Source: Bacteroidales bacterium UBA3743 (lineage in GTDB: Bacteria; Bacteroidota; Bacteroidia; Bacteroidales; Paludibacteraceae). From it: a stretch of DNA of 64,000 nt. Shown piece after piece: positions 43,633 through 53,501 of the stretch; position 1 is the stretch's first letter; each line of letters opens with the position of its first letter. The DNA is taken from NCBI GenBank assembly GCA_002371265.1, contig DFGT01000032.1:62001-126000 (forward strand). The letters run 5' to 3'. A program made the translations under genes and the position numbers. The notes beneath the pieces were generated by a model. The model searched no databases and was not told the origin of the DNA. It saw only the letters and a list, made by a program, of their open reading frames with translations.

Positions 43633-43674
43633 CAAATATACGATTTTTTATCATGCAACTATAAAACAGTTGCA
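43633..43674 (-). promoter_or_regulatory. hicAB promoter and operator-like palindrome
   Basis: TATATTTG (43633-43640) fits the -7 element. A TGCAACT-n7-AGTTGCA palindrome (43654-43674) sits where the -33 box should be, a plausible HicB binding site. Confidence 0.6.
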
Positions 43675-43699
43675 TTTTTTTCTGCATATTTAAATAAAA

Positions 43700-43727
43700 A
43701 AGAAGACGAGATCATTCCCGTCTTCTT
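43700..43727. terminator. Terminator-like hairpin after the CAP lipoprotein gene
   Basis: Stem AAGAAGACG/CGTCTTCTT of the GACG hairpin type, followed by TTTTTTATTT on the minus strand. About 55 bases after the CAP gene stop. Confidence 0.65.
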
Positions 43728-43780
43728 ACTATTGTCATATTTGACTTTCGCCCTTCGTCTTTCATCCTTCGCCTTTCATC

Positions 43781-44386
43781 TTAATACCCATGCTTGGCAA
43801 TAATCACACTCCAATAATGCTTGTATTTGGAGTCGGCATTGTAGGCATAACCAATTCCTATATCCGTACATGTGCTGTTCCAATCTGAGATACCTAGCAA
43901 CGAAGACCGATGTCCTGCCGACGAATTATCTCTGCCTCCATCGTAGACCAGCTGTTTGACCATAGCATCTGCTGTAGCATTGCCTGCCGCTATATTCTCA
44001 AAATAGTTGCTACTCTTATCGGAATACCAACTTGCAGGAATTTCATAACCTGCCTTATAGATAAAGTAGTTCACTCCATATCCATCAAGGTCGACGTGGC
44101 TGAAATAATTTCTGTTTGCCATATCTTCCGCCTTTGCCTGAGCCACCTTTGCCAGCGCATCATTCCAAGCCAAAGCCGAACGTGCAGAGACTTCAGACAG
44201 GCTGACACCCATCTGTGAAGAATAAGCATCCGGATTCTTTCGTATATCATTTATCAAAGTGCATGCTTTCTTAGCCTCCGTTTTCGCCGTCGACTTTCCA
44301 CTTCCATTTGTTGAATCATCGTCATCTGAACCGCAAGAAGGAGCAAGGAGCAACAATCCTGCAGCCATCAAAATCCATTTATGCAT
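43781..44386 (-). CDS. CAP-domain (SCP/PR-1-like) lipoprotein
   Basis: 201 residues. Lipobox LAPSC (cysteine at about 18) followed by a Gly/Ser/Asp linker, then a CAP domain (about 40-200). Conserved features are LINDIRKNPDAY, ALAWNDALAKVAQAKAEDMA, the histidines in NYFSHVD and GHRSSLLG, and the YWSVIIAK terminal strand. Bacterial CAP proteins are surface or periplasmic and of varied or unknown function. No operon partner. Confidence 0.88.
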   Translation of the reverse strand: MHKWILMAAGLLLLAPSCGSDDDDSTNGSGKSTAKTEAKKACTLINDIRKNPDAYSSQMGVSLSEVSARSALAWNDALAKVAQAKAEDMANRNYFSHVDLDGYGVNYFIYKAGYEIPASWYSDKSSNYFENIAAGNATADAMVKQLVYDGGRDNSSAGHRSSLLGISDWNSTCTDIGIGYAYNADSKYKHYWSVIIAKHGY

Positions 44387-44463
44387 AATCCTTTTGTTTT
44401 TTCTGTTAGTGGGATAAAGATAATGATTTTTTCAAACACATATATAATCTTATAAAAACTAAT

Positions 44464-44491
44464 ATAAAAAAGACGGGATGGTCTCCCGTCT
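44464..44491 (-). terminator. Terminator of parC-tonB-radA
   Basis: Stem AGACGGGA/TCCCGTCT (44471-44478 with 44484-44491) of the GACG hairpin type, with TTTTTTAT on the minus strand, directly after the radA stop codon. Confidence 0.8.
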
Positions 44492-44496
44492 CTACA

Positions 44497-45876
44497 TCAT
44501 GCAAACAATATCTTGAATGCGTCTTCCACTTTTTCCGCCGTCAAAACTTGTATCTGTCGTCCGGTCAAATCTATGTTTTTAAATTTAGGAATCACTATTT
44601 TCTTAAATCCTAATTTCTCCGCCTCCAAAATTCGTTGTTCTATTCTGTTGATTGGACGGATTTCTCCCGACAATCCAATCTCTCCTGCCAAGCAGACGCT
44701 CGGATCTATCGCTATATCCATGTTCGACGAGAGGATCGCGCTGATCACCGCCAAATCCAACGCTGGATCACTGACCTTCAATCCTCCTGCTATATTCAAA
44801 AAGACATCTTTCTGCGACAGCTTGAACCCAACTCTCTTCTCCAACACTGCCAGAAGCATGTTCAATCGACGCGCATCAAAACCTGTTGCCGATCTCTGCG
44901 GTGTACCATAGGCTGCCGTGCTCACCAATGCCTGCACCTCTATCAGCAATGGTCTGATTCCTTCTATCATCGCTCCGATTGCCGTTCCGCTAAGACCAAG
45001 ATTATTATGAGACAAAAGCATCTCTGATGGGTTTGACACTTCTCTCAATCCACTGTGCTGCATCTCAAAAATTCCGATCTCGGATGTGCTTCCAAACCTG
45101 TTCTTTATCGCACGCAAGATACGATACATATAATGTTGGTCTCCCTCAAACTGGATCACCGTGTCGACAATATGCTCCAGAATCTTTGGCCCGGCTATCG
45201 TACCGTCTTTCGTGATATGACCAATCATCAAGACTGGAGTATTGCTTTCCTTAGCATAACGCAAAATCTGAGCCGCACACTCTCTGACCTGCGAGACACT
45301 GCCAGCCGCACTCTCCACCAATTCCGTCTCTATGGTCTGGATGGAATCAATAATCAGCAATTCAGGCTGGACATTCTTTATATGTGTGAAAATTTTTTCA
45401 AGAGAGTTGTCGCTGACAAAATAGCACTGTTTGTTGGCATACGTTCCAAGTCGTTCGGCACGCATCTTCAACTGGTTCAAGCTTTCCTCTCCCGACACAT
45501 ACAATGTCTTCTTCCCCTCTATATTCAGCACCACCTGAAGCACCAGCGTACTTTTTCCGATACCGGGTTCTCCACCTATCAGCACCATGGATCCAGGCAC
45601 AAGTCCACCGCCAAGCACACGGTTGAACTCGGCACACTTGGTGTCGAATCGGACCTCCTGCGTCACCTCTATATTTTCAATCAACACTGGGCGTGTACGC
45701 TCGTCGCTAGCAGACACGATCGACACTCCTTTCTTTATAGAAGAAGACGCGGGGGCTTTATTCACCACCTCTTCAACGAAGGTGTTCCATTCTCCACACG
45801 CTGGACATTTGCCAAGCCATTTGCTCGACTCGTTGCCACAGTTTTGACAGAAAAAAACGCTTTTTAACTTAGCCAT
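44497..45876 (-). CDS. radA: DNA repair protein RadA
   Basis: 459 residues. N-terminal zinc finger CQNCG...CPACG (about 10-32), a RecA-like ATPase with Walker A GGEPGIGKST (about 95) and the RadA-specific KNRFG motif, and a Lon-like C-terminal domain. RadA drives branch migration during recombinational repair. It lies three bases after the TonB-like gene in an operon begun by parC. Confidence 0.97.
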   Translation of the reverse strand: MAKLKSVFFCQNCGNESSKWLGKCPACGEWNTFVEEVVNKAPASSSIKKGVSIVSASDERTRPVLIENIEVTQEVRFDTKCAEFNRVLGGGLVPGSMVLIGGEPGIGKSTLVLQVVLNIEGKKTLYVSGEESLNQLKMRAERLGTYANKQCYFVSDNSLEKIFTHIKNVQPELLIIDSIQTIETELVESAAGSVSQVRECAAQILRYAKESNTPVLMIGHITKDGTIAGPKILEHIVDTVIQFEGDQHYMYRILRAIKNRFGSTSEIGIFEMQHSGLREVSNPSEMLLSHNNLGLSGTAIGAMIEGIRPLLIEVQALVSTAAYGTPQRSATGFDARRLNMLLAVLEKRVGFKLSQKDVFLNIAGGLKVSDPALDLAVISAILSSNMDIAIDPSVCLAGEIGLSGEIRPINRIEQRILEAEKLGFKKIVIPKFKNIDLTGRQIQVLTAEKVEDAFKILFA

Positions 45877-45879
45877 GGA

Positions 45880-46542
45880 TCAATAGCCATATGTGTCGTC
45901 GTAGTAGTACTCATCCTCCGGACGCTTTGGCTTCGGATGTTTACGTGTGTAATATACAGGAACGGACAAAGCCACCTTCACACGGATGCCGTCAAGTTCT
46001 CCGGGTTTGAATATTGGCAGATCACTCATAATCTCAAGTGCCTCAGTATCGTATTCTTCACACACTCCCTTTATAATCTCTGGGTTCACGGCTTTTCCAC
46101 AACGGTCGATTGTGACTCTCACAAGCACAGTGCCACGAAGAAGATACTGCAAATCGCCACCGTCTGGACCTTTTCCTGGTGCTACAGAGTCGATGACTTC
46201 AATACCCTGCTGGTGATGGAACACATAACGTGAGAACTCCACCTCTCCTCCACCTGGGAAAATAGGAAGAATCAGGCCTGGCTTCTTCTTCTGAGCATCG
46301 TATATTTCGGAAGGCTCGTTATCCTCACATCCCGGATACAGATTGACAAATCGTCCGTAACGGTCGGGAACCTCTTCACCGCCACCACCAGCACTTCCGT
46401 CATCACTGTAGTCGCTGTAGTCTTCAGTGTAATCGCTACTGCCGTCGCTATATTCATCTTGCGCATACGCTACAAATGAGAACATTGTAGCTATCAGCAA
46501 TGCGCAGATTCTTTTTATTTTCCTTTGTTTATTCATCTTCAT
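45880..46542 (-). CDS. TonB C-terminal-domain protein
   Basis: 220 residues. Signal peptide (about 10-27, ending AYAQ), an Asp/Ser/Tyr-rich linker, then a TonB-like C-terminal domain (about 120-205) with LRGTVLVRVTIDRCGKAVNPEIIKG and LPIFKPGELDGIRVKVALSVPVYY. It lacks the uncleaved N-terminal anchor of classical TonB, so it is probably periplasmic rather than an energy transducer. Role unknown; co-transcribed between parC and radA. Confidence 0.82.
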   Translation of the reverse strand: MKMNKQRKIKRICALLIATMFSFVAYAQDEYSDGSSDYTEDYSDYSDDGSAGGGGEEVPDRYGRFVNLYPGCEDNEPSEIYDAQKKKPGLILPIFPGGGEVEFSRYVFHHQQGIEVIDSVAPGKGPDGGDLQYLLRGTVLVRVTIDRCGKAVNPEIIKGVCEEYDTEALEIMSDLPIFKPGELDGIRVKVALSVPVYYTRKHPKPKRPEDEYYYDDTYGY

Positions 46543-46547
46543 TATCT

Positions 46548-49241
46548 TTAGAACAATGTCAACTGACCATTTTCATCAGTCGGCAAGTTTGAATTATCTT
46601 CATTATCATCGGAATCATCAGCCGAAGGTTCCGGCACCTCTTCCTCTGGTTCTGGCTCAGGGTCTGGCACTTTTGTAGGCTCAAGTTCGACGACCTCACC
46701 GACAACCCAAGATGGATGAATTCTCTTACCTTTTGCTTTTACTCCCTTCACAGCAATAAACTCATCCACTCCGAAATCTATCTCCATTGGAGCGCGTTGC
46801 GAATCATTTCCTCCAAAAATCACCTTCAAATGAGGGTAGACGGTGGACGTGATAAGCAGAATTTTACTGTTAGGGTTGTCTCCAATGAACGATGTAGGCT
46901 TAGCAGTGACATCAAACACAAATCGTTTGATATATGCATACTTCTCGTTTGCGTCATACAAACATACCGTCCAAACTTTATCCGGATTCAATTTCTCAAC
47001 AAACATCACATCCTCAGGGAAATGCAATGTGTCTTCAAATCCAGTCATATAGTATTCTCCGCTCTTTGTGACAACGAGGATTTTGTCTTCCGACATGAAT
47101 TCTCCAAGATAAGTGCCGTGTGAATCGTAGTTGATACGAAGGATATCAGTGTCAAACCACACATTTCGGCCACCCATTGTGCTGGAACCTCGCGACTTCA
47201 TTGTGATCGACAGAATTTCATTCTTAGTCAGCATTTTTCCCAATGACGCACGGCCCTTGATTGCTATGTCGGCAAAATTTCTGTCCATAGCAGCCACCTT
47301 CAGACGCAATTTCGGTTTCAGTTTGACGTGGATCACCTCAGCCTCCGCATTCTTGTTTGCTGAGAAATAAAGTATCTTTGATCCCGTCTCACCTTGGGTG
47401 ATATCATAATCTTTGTCACGAGTGACGCCGGTGATAGAGAATCGTTTCATATAAGTCGGTCCAAGTTTTCCATTTCTGTAGACAACGTTGTAGACCATAC
47501 GTTTGTCGTTTTTCTTGAACACATTGACATAGAGTATATTCTTGCCGACATACTCCTTCGGCTTCACCTTGATGATTTTGTATTTGCCATCCTTAAAGAT
47601 GACAAGCACATCGTCGATTTCCGAACATGGGCATACATATTCCGCCTCGCCTTTCTTCAATCCAAAACCTACGAAGCCTTCATCTCTGTTGACATACAGT
47701 TTCTCGTTTGCCTCCACAACCTTCGCCGCTGCCACAGTGTCGAACACTCGGATCTCTGTCTTACGAGGGTGATCAGCGCCATATTTCTCCTTAAGCATAG
47801 CAAACCAGTTGATTGTGTATTCCACAAGATTCTTTAGATTGTTGTCAATCTTGGCAATCTGGTCTTTGATCTCAAAAATAATTTTATCAGCATCGTCGGA
47901 ACTGAACTTCAGGATTCTGCGCATCTTGATCTCCATCAGTCTCAAGATATCCTCACGTGTCACCTCACGCACGAAATCAGCCACAAATGGATTCAGACGT
48001 TTGTCGACATGAGCCACAGCAGCATCCATATCTTTCGCATTTTCAAAATCCTTATCCTTATAGATACGGTTTTCGATGAAAATCTTTTCCAGCGAGCAGA
48101 AATGAAGTTTCTCCAACAATTCTCCTCTTTCGTACTCCAATTCCTTACGAAGCAAATCCTTCGTATGATCGGCAGAGAACTTAAGCAGTTCGGAAACGTT
48201 TGTGAATATTGGTTTTTTATCCTTGATGACGCTGCAATATGGCGAGATTCTCTTCTCACAAATATTCAAAGCATACAAAGCATCGATCATCTTGTCGGAG
48301 CTGGTCTTGTCAGACAGATGGAGAATAATCTTCACCTCTGAAGACGTCTCGTCTACAATATTCTTGATGCTGATTTTTCCCTTTTCATTTGCTGCGATGA
48401 TCTTCTCCTTCAGCTCTTCCGTCTTCATTCCATACGGAAGGTCTGTGATCACCAAAGTCTTATTATCAAGTTTGCTGATATGGCTTCTCACACGAAGCAC
48501 ACCGCCTCGCTCTCCATCATTATACCTCTGCACATCACACATACCTCCAGTTGGGAAATCTGGATACAAAGTGAATTCCTCTCCCTTTAGGTAAGCGATT
48601 GCTGCATCCAAAATCTCGTTGAAATTGTGTGGCATAATCTCCGTCTTCAACGTGACTGCGATACCTGTTGCACCTTGTGCCAAGAGTAGAGGGAATTTGA
48701 CAGGCAAGGTTATAGGTTCGTTCTTTCTTCCGTCGTAAGACTTTTTCCATTCTGTGATCTGCGGACAGAACACCACATCAAGAGCAAATTTCGACAGACG
48801 GGCCTCAATGTAACGTGGAGCAGCGGCATCGTCTCCAGTAAGTATATTACCCCAGTTTCCCTGAGCATCAATAAGAAGATCTTTCTGACCCAGTTCGACA
48901 AGAGCGCCATAGATAGACGCGTCACCATGAGGGTGATACTGCATAGCCTGACCCACAATGTTAGCCACCTTATTGTAACGGCCATCATGAATAGTCTTCA
49001 TAGTATGCATGATGCGTCGCTGCACAGGCTTGAATCCATCTTCTATATATGGGATAGCACGATCGGTGATCACATACGAGGCATAATCCAAAAACCATTG
49101 CTGATACATACCGCCAAGATGCAGACGAGCATCCTCACTGTTCATATCAGTCACCACATAGCTGGAATGGCCGAGATTCTCGTCGTCATTCATCGATTCT
49201 AGGTCGTCTATGTTTTCGTCTTCTCTACTCATACAATACAA
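46548..49241 (-). CDS. parC: DNA topoisomerase IV subunit A
   Basis: 897 residues. The N-terminal breakage-reunion domain has DGFKPVQRRIMHTM and the catalytic tyrosine in AAPRYIEARL (about residue 135). A six-bladed C-terminal propeller follows, but there is no canonical GyrA box, favouring ParC over GyrA. The C-terminal ~70 residues are acidic and Pro-rich, ending QLTLF. A second methionine (MSRED) three codons in could be the start. First gene of the parC-tonB-radA operon; parE is not in the window. Confidence 0.93.
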   Translation of the reverse strand: MYCMSREDENIDDLESMNDDENLGHSSYVVTDMNSEDARLHLGGMYQQWFLDYASYVITDRAIPYIEDGFKPVQRRIMHTMKTIHDGRYNKVANIVGQAMQYHPHGDASIYGALVELGQKDLLIDAQGNWGNILTGDDAAAPRYIEARLSKFALDVVFCPQITEWKKSYDGRKNEPITLPVKFPLLLAQGATGIAVTLKTEIMPHNFNEILDAAIAYLKGEEFTLYPDFPTGGMCDVQRYNDGERGGVLRVRSHISKLDNKTLVITDLPYGMKTEELKEKIIAANEKGKISIKNIVDETSSEVKIILHLSDKTSSDKMIDALYALNICEKRISPYCSVIKDKKPIFTNVSELLKFSADHTKDLLRKELEYERGELLEKLHFCSLEKIFIENRIYKDKDFENAKDMDAAVAHVDKRLNPFVADFVREVTREDILRLMEIKMRRILKFSSDDADKIIFEIKDQIAKIDNNLKNLVEYTINWFAMLKEKYGADHPRKTEIRVFDTVAAAKVVEANEKLYVNRDEGFVGFGLKKGEAEYVCPCSEIDDVLVIFKDGKYKIIKVKPKEYVGKNILYVNVFKKNDKRMVYNVVYRNGKLGPTYMKRFSITGVTRDKDYDITQGETGSKILYFSANKNAEAEVIHVKLKPKLRLKVAAMDRNFADIAIKGRASLGKMLTKNEILSITMKSRGSSTMGGRNVWFDTDILRINYDSHGTYLGEFMSEDKILVVTKSGEYYMTGFEDTLHFPEDVMFVEKLNPDKVWTVCLYDANEKYAYIKRFVFDVTAKPTSFIGDNPNSKILLITSTVYPHLKVIFGGNDSQRAPMEIDFGVDEFIAVKGVKAKGKRIHPSWVVGEVVELEPTKVPDPEPEPEEEVPEPSADDSDDNEDNSNLPTDENGQLTLF

Positions 49242-49261
49242 ATATTACATAAAATTGCCTC

Positions 49262-49269
49262 CAAATATA
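49262..49269 (-). promoter_or_regulatory. -7 element (TATATTTG) for parC
   Basis: Fits TAnnTTTG, about 20 bases upstream of the start codon. Confidence 0.5.
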
Positions 49270-49313
49270 CAAAAAAATCGAGAATAGGGGAAGTGGATTT
49301 TCCATTTTATATT

Positions 49314-49345
49314 TTTGAATAAGCTTTAATCTTTTGGTAATTTTG
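49314..49345 (+). promoter_or_regulatory. Promoter of the MFS transporter
   Basis: TTTG (49314-49317) and TAATTTTG (49338-49345) with the ideal 20-base spacing. Confidence 0.75.
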
Positions 49346-49380
49346 CAGTCGTTATATATGATTGGTTTGATTTAGACAAT

Positions 49381-50559
49381 ATGAACGAAAGTGCAAAAAA
49401 CTACAACAAAACTAAAATTGCCTGCTATCTCGGTTTTATCACTCAGGCTATCGTAGCCAATTTCACCCCACTTCTTTTCACTGCATTTCATCGTGAATAC
49501 GGAATTCCATTAGCAAATTTAGCTTTGATACCAGCTGTATTCTACATCATCCAACTAATCACAGACTTTCTTTGTGCTAAATTCAAGAATATCGACTACC
49601 GCAGGAGCATCGTCATCTCTGAAATTGCGGCGGCGATCGGGCTCGTCGGATTGGCTTTTATACCGTCGCTATTCAGCAATCCAATGATAGGAATTCTCAT
49701 CTGCGTCTGCATATATGCAGTTGGAAGCGGACTTATTGAAGTGTTGTGCAGCCCGATAATAGAGGCTTGTCCCTTCCCCAACAAAGAAAGCACAATGAGT
49801 CTGCTCCACTCCTTCTACTGTTGGGGAGCAGTCGGCGTAATTCTAGGTTCGACGCTTTTCTTCACATTCTTTGGAGTGGACAACTGGAAAATATTAGCCT
49901 GTGTATGGGCATTGATACCTCTCTACAACATTATCAATTTTACCACTTGTCCTATCGAACCTATTGTGGAGGATGCCGACGGAATGAACATGGGGCAGCT
50001 TCTTAAAACCCAAATGTTTTGGATATTCCTTCTTTTGATGGTTGCTGCCGGAGCATCAGAATGCACAATGGCACAGTGGGCATCGGCATTTGCGGAAGCG
50101 TCATTAGGAGTAGACAAAGCTGTTGGCGACTTGGCAGGACCATGTGGATTTGCATTTTGCATGGGGCTTGGCCGACTTTGGTATGGCAAGAAAGGTCAGA
50201 ATCTCGACCTGACTTCCTACATGACCGGAGCAGGAATCCTATGTTTCGCCGCCTACCTGACAGCATCCCTATCCCCAATTCCACATATTAGTTTGATTGG
50301 TTGCATGATCAACGGATTGGCGGTCGGAATCATGTGGCCAGGATCCATCAGCATCACATCGAAACGCATTCCAACGGGTGGCACTGCCATGTTTGCAATG
50401 CTTGCTTTAGCAGGAGACATGGGAGGAACGTTAGGGCCATCACTTGTTGGAATCTGTACAAAATCCAGTGAGAATATACAAAACGGTCTGCTTGCCGCAT
50501 CCGTATTTCCAGTCATCTTAGTGGTTTGTCTTTTCAGAATCAGAAGATACGGGCGATAA
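49381..50559 (+). CDS. MFS transporter
   Basis: 392 residues with about 12 transmembrane helices in two bundles separated by a cytoplasmic loop near residue 195 (CPIEPIVEDADGMNM). Motifs such as LLHSFYCWGAVGVILGS and the GAGASE-like helix 7 resemble the FucP/sugar-permease branch, but the substrate cannot be deduced. It is transcribed alone, divergent from parC. The 50560-50760 stretch after it shows no gene. Confidence 0.88.
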   Translation: MNESAKNYNKTKIACYLGFITQAIVANFTPLLFTAFHREYGIPLANLALIPAVFYIIQLITDFLCAKFKNIDYRRSIVISEIAAAIGLVGLAFIPSLFSNPMIGILICVCIYAVGSGLIEVLCSPIIEACPFPNKESTMSLLHSFYCWGAVGVILGSTLFFTFFGVDNWKILACVWALIPLYNIINFTTCPIEPIVEDADGMNMGQLLKTQMFWIFLLLMVAAGASECTMAQWASAFAEASLGVDKAVGDLAGPCGFAFCMGLGRLWYGKKGQNLDLTSYMTGAGILCFAAYLTASLSPIPHISLIGCMINGLAVGIMWPGSISITSKRIPTGGTAMFAMLALAGDMGGTLGPSLVGICTKSSENIQNGLLAASVFPVILVVCLFRIRRYGR

Positions 50560-50757
50560 GACAAGAGAATCATAAAAAAATTTGGCAAACAACCATTCGC
50601 CACTGCTGGATCTTTAATAGATCTTCTCGCATTGATTACTATTCGTTTTTCGTTGTGGTCTGCCTACAGCAACGACAAACCAAACAAAAATTATCAATCT
50701 ATCATCTTGCGTTTGTCAATCCATAAATTGATAACCAGAAAACAGTAACCTGAAAAC

Positions 50758-50789
50758 AAAAAAAAGTGGAGAATCTTTCGACCCTCCAC
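50758..50789 (-). terminator. Intrinsic terminator of the ompA-porP operon
   Basis: Stem GTGGAG/CTCCAC (50766-50771 with 50784-50789) followed by eight T residues on the minus strand, about 20 bases after the porP stop. Confidence 0.85.
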
Positions 50790-50810
50790 ATTATATCTGT
50801 CTAAAAAATC

Positions 50811-51755
50811 TTATTCCTCGTCCTCCAAGAATCTCTGATACTTGGCTTTCTTCTTTGGAATTCTGTAAGAAATCAACACTTCATGAGATTGTTTTGACAA
50901 CTTAGCAACCTCACCCAAACCTAGATTGAATGCGTAGCCAAAGCGAAGACGATTTCTCTCCATACCAATAGTGAATGTCACCTCATTTGAGCTAAACCAT
51001 GCGCCAGAACCTACATCTGGACGATATGTCACTCCACCCCAGATCATTCTGTTGAAGAATGCCTGAACATTAAGCTCCACCTTGCTGACCTTGTTTCTGT
51101 GCATGAGCACAAATGCCGGACAGATTGCCAAGAAATCAGATGGTGAAAGTGTAGCTCTTGTATACAAATAGAACTGACGACCTGGAACTGAAGTTGTAAC
51201 CTTCTCCTCATTGTTCAAGATATGGACGATTGACGCACCAAACATCAACTTAGGTGTAGCCAACTCCATACCGAAATCCATATCTGGTCGGAACTTTTTT
51301 TCTGGATCAGCTGGAAATGATTCCAATCCGACCTCTTGCGGATCAATTAGTCTATGATCGCTCGGATCCCAAGAATGGTAAAGGAAACCAAACGAAAGAC
51401 CCATTGAAAGCAACATACTCTCATTCAGATTGATATGATAAGCATATGCTGGTTTGCAAATAAATGTATGGTTAGCGATACCCAAATCATCGTAACTCGC
51501 AGATAGACCGAAACCAGATCGTATCGACTCTATGTAATTGCTCACATTGAACACTCCATCTTTCGGAGAATCCTCAAAATCTGCCCACTGCCAACGACCG
51601 ATCAAGAAGAAATCAACGTCATCGCTGTTTCCTGTCGCTGCAGGGTTGAAATTCAATCGAGAGAAGAACTGCTGAGATAGCATCAAATCTCTTTGAGCGA
51701 ATGCCGATATAGTGCTAAACAAGGCTACGCAAATTGCTAAAAATCTCGTTTTCAT
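50811..51755 (-). CDS. porP: PorP/SprF-family T9SS outer-membrane protein
   Basis: 314 residues. Signal peptide 1-20 (ending SAFAQ), directly followed by the family's hallmark QQFFSRLNFNPAATGN. The remainder is an outer-membrane beta barrel with alternating aromatic strands. PorP/SprF proteins anchor T9SS cargo or gliding-related proteins at the surface. Starts 23 bases after the OmpA/PD40 gene stop. Several paralogues per genome are normal, so the symbol marks the family. Confidence 0.9.
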   Translation of the reverse strand: MKTRFLAICVALFSTISAFAQRDLMLSQQFFSRLNFNPAATGNSDDVDFFLIGRWQWADFEDSPKDGVFNVSNYIESIRSGFGLSASYDDLGIANHTFICKPAYAYHINLNESMLLSMGLSFGFLYHSWDPSDHRLIDPQEVGLESFPADPEKKFRPDMDFGMELATPKLMFGASIVHILNNEEKVTTSVPGRQFYLYTRATLSPSDFLAICPAFVLMHRNKVSKVELNVQAFFNRMIWGGVTYRPDVGSGAWFSSNEVTFTIGMERNRLRFGYAFNLGLGEVAKLSKQSHEVLISYRIPKKKAKYQRFLEDEE

Positions 51756-51778
51756 AATATATTGTCCTCCTCTTTCTC

Positions 51779-53152
51779 TTATTCATTCAAAATCTTAATA
51801 TCGGCACGACGGTTCTGCTCGTGCTCTGCCTCAGACTGTGCGTTTGGAATCACAGGATCGTGGAATCCACGTCCGACAGACACCAACTTGCTTGGATCCA
51901 ATCCACGATTGATCAACATTCCCTTAATATAGTCGGCACGTTTCTGTGACAACTTGATGTTGTATGTGTCTGATCCACGGGCATCGGTATGTCCGGAAAT
52001 CTCAAAGATTGCTCCAGGGAACTCGTTCATCGCACTTACCAACTCATCCAACTGTGCCTCATACTCTGGTTTCATCGTTGCTACGTTGAAGTCGAAGAAC
52101 ATTAGCACCCAGTGGAAGCCCTTAGGCTCATCAATTGTAAAGTCTGGCACCAACTCTGGCTCTCTCGTCGCAACAAATGGAGCTGGACGATAAATATCAT
52201 CACTTCCCTTACCTCCTGTTCTGTTTGACATGAACAAACAGATTTTTGGAGATCCGATTATGTTGTAATCGTTTGAACTTGAGTTGAATACTGAATCCAA
52301 ATGAACCGGAGTATCCCAAATTTCAAGTTCTTCTTTATTAACCTGACCTGTAGTCGTATCTGTTGACTCACGAGTGATTGTCTTCAATCGAGACACATAG
52401 ATGTCCAAACCGCCATATCCACCTCCACGGTTGGATGCGAAATATAGCAATGTGTCATTATAACACCAAGCATAGTCATCACGCGCGTTTGAATTCATCG
52501 GAATAATACTATCACTGGCATTCTCTGGCATCTTCCAACGTGTGTTGTCCGTCGCCTTACCTCTATCTATATACCAGATATCACGTCCACCAAAACTTTT
52601 CTTTGGGAAATCAGCAGAGAAATATATTCTGTCTCCACCCTTTGCGATTGTTGGATTGAAAAATCCTGATATTCTATTGTATCGGTATGTCCAACCTGCT
52701 GTCACAGTAGAACTACCTTTGATTGCCTTTCTTACTTTATTCAAACCCTGAATTTCAAGCTTCACTGGCTCTGTATACGATCCACCCATCCACTTCGCCT
52801 CATACAAATCCGAATTTCCTACCTCATCCGTCTTTGCAAAATATATCGTACGACGCTTCTGATCGTATGCAAATGTTCCTTCAATTCCAAGATCCTGCAA
52901 CTCTGGGCATGGTTCGATATCCACCAATTCATAGGTGTCTCCTATTCTTGCCATATAAGCACTGTCTCCCTTGAAGAACACAACCTTACCATCTTTATAT
53001 AATGACATCGGACGCTCCTGCATCTTAGAGCTGGCCTGAGAAGACGAGAATTCGTATCCTTCCACGAATTCCTCATGCACAGCATGCGAAGGAACCGCAA
53101 ATCCTACCGCTGCAATCAGAGCCAAAACTATTTTCTTACTATTCGCAAACAT
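51779..53152 (-). CDS. OmpA-family protein with PD40 propeller (PorE-like)
   Basis: 457 residues. Signal peptide 1-24. Residues about 75-330 have WD40-like PD40 repeats (GGDRIYFSADFPKKSFGGRDIWYI, LLYFASNRGGGYGGLDIYVS). The C-terminal OmpA peptidoglycan-binding domain (about 345-457) has FDFNVATMKPEYEAQLDELV, SGHTDARGSDTYN, LSQKRAD and the final NRRADIKI. Unlike the 58016 paralogue it lacks TPR and regulatory-like domains. With PorP downstream it forms a T9SS-associated pair. Confidence 0.88.
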   Translation of the reverse strand: MFANSKKIVLALIAAVGFAVPSHAVHEEFVEGYEFSSSQASSKMQERPMSLYKDGKVVFFKGDSAYMARIGDTYELVDIEPCPELQDLGIEGTFAYDQKRRTIYFAKTDEVGNSDLYEAKWMGGSYTEPVKLEIQGLNKVRKAIKGSSTVTAGWTYRYNRISGFFNPTIAKGGDRIYFSADFPKKSFGGRDIWYIDRGKATDNTRWKMPENASDSIIPMNSNARDDYAWCYNDTLLYFASNRGGGYGGLDIYVSRLKTITRESTDTTTGQVNKEELEIWDTPVHLDSVFNSSSNDYNIIGSPKICLFMSNRTGGKGSDDIYRPAPFVATREPELVPDFTIDEPKGFHWVLMFFDFNVATMKPEYEAQLDELVSAMNEFPGAIFEISGHTDARGSDTYNIKLSQKRADYIKGMLINRGLDPSKLVSVGRGFHDPVIPNAQSEAEHEQNRRADIKILNE

Positions 53153-53358
53153 AGATATATAAGTCTATACTATAATAATATTATCCTTTCTTTCGTGACT
53201 TACGCCACTTTAACAATTTGCAAAGTAAGTTATAATTTTTAAAAATCAACAATATTTCGATAGCATTTATTAACAATAATTAAAAAAAATGCTAATAAAC
53301 ATTTATTGGAATATTACATTACTTTAAGTGTTCACTTATTCAACCAAAAAAACAGAAC

Positions 53359-53476
53359 AAAAAAAAGAGATACCTGATTGCTCAAATATCTCTATTTTAC
53401 TACACATTTAATGTAGCACAAAAGGATTTAATATTAGGACTAAACTACAAAATGAATCCGTCATCTCGACGTACAC
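53359..53476 (-). ncRNA. Candidate ~118-nt small RNA (or small-ORF transcript)
   Basis: Bounded on the minus strand by a sigma-54-like promoter (53486-53501; expected start near 53476) and an intrinsic terminator (stem AGAGATA/TATCTCT at 53366-53372 and 53387-53393, then eight T residues). Neither flanking gene needs this terminator: ompA starts 200 bases further along and yjbR runs the other way. It contains an 18-codon frame (53408-53464) beginning MTDSFCSLV. Product type undecided. Confidence 0.5.
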
Positions 53477-53485
53477 TATATACAT

Positions 53486-53501
53486 ATCAAAAACCGTGCC
53501 A
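53486..53501 (-). promoter_or_regulatory. Sigma-54-type -24/-12 promoter
   Basis: Minus strand TTGGCACGGTTTTTGAT matches the consensus YTGGCACGRNNNTTGCW at all fixed positions but one (A for C in the -12 GC). Correct -24/-12 spacing. Other parts of the 53153-53681 gap are AT-rich and hold only the YjbR promoter. Confidence 0.55.

Noticed and set aside
46548..49241. DNA gyrase subunit A
   Set aside because: No GyrA box was found in the C-terminal propeller, and the acidic Pro-rich tail suits the ParC paralogue.
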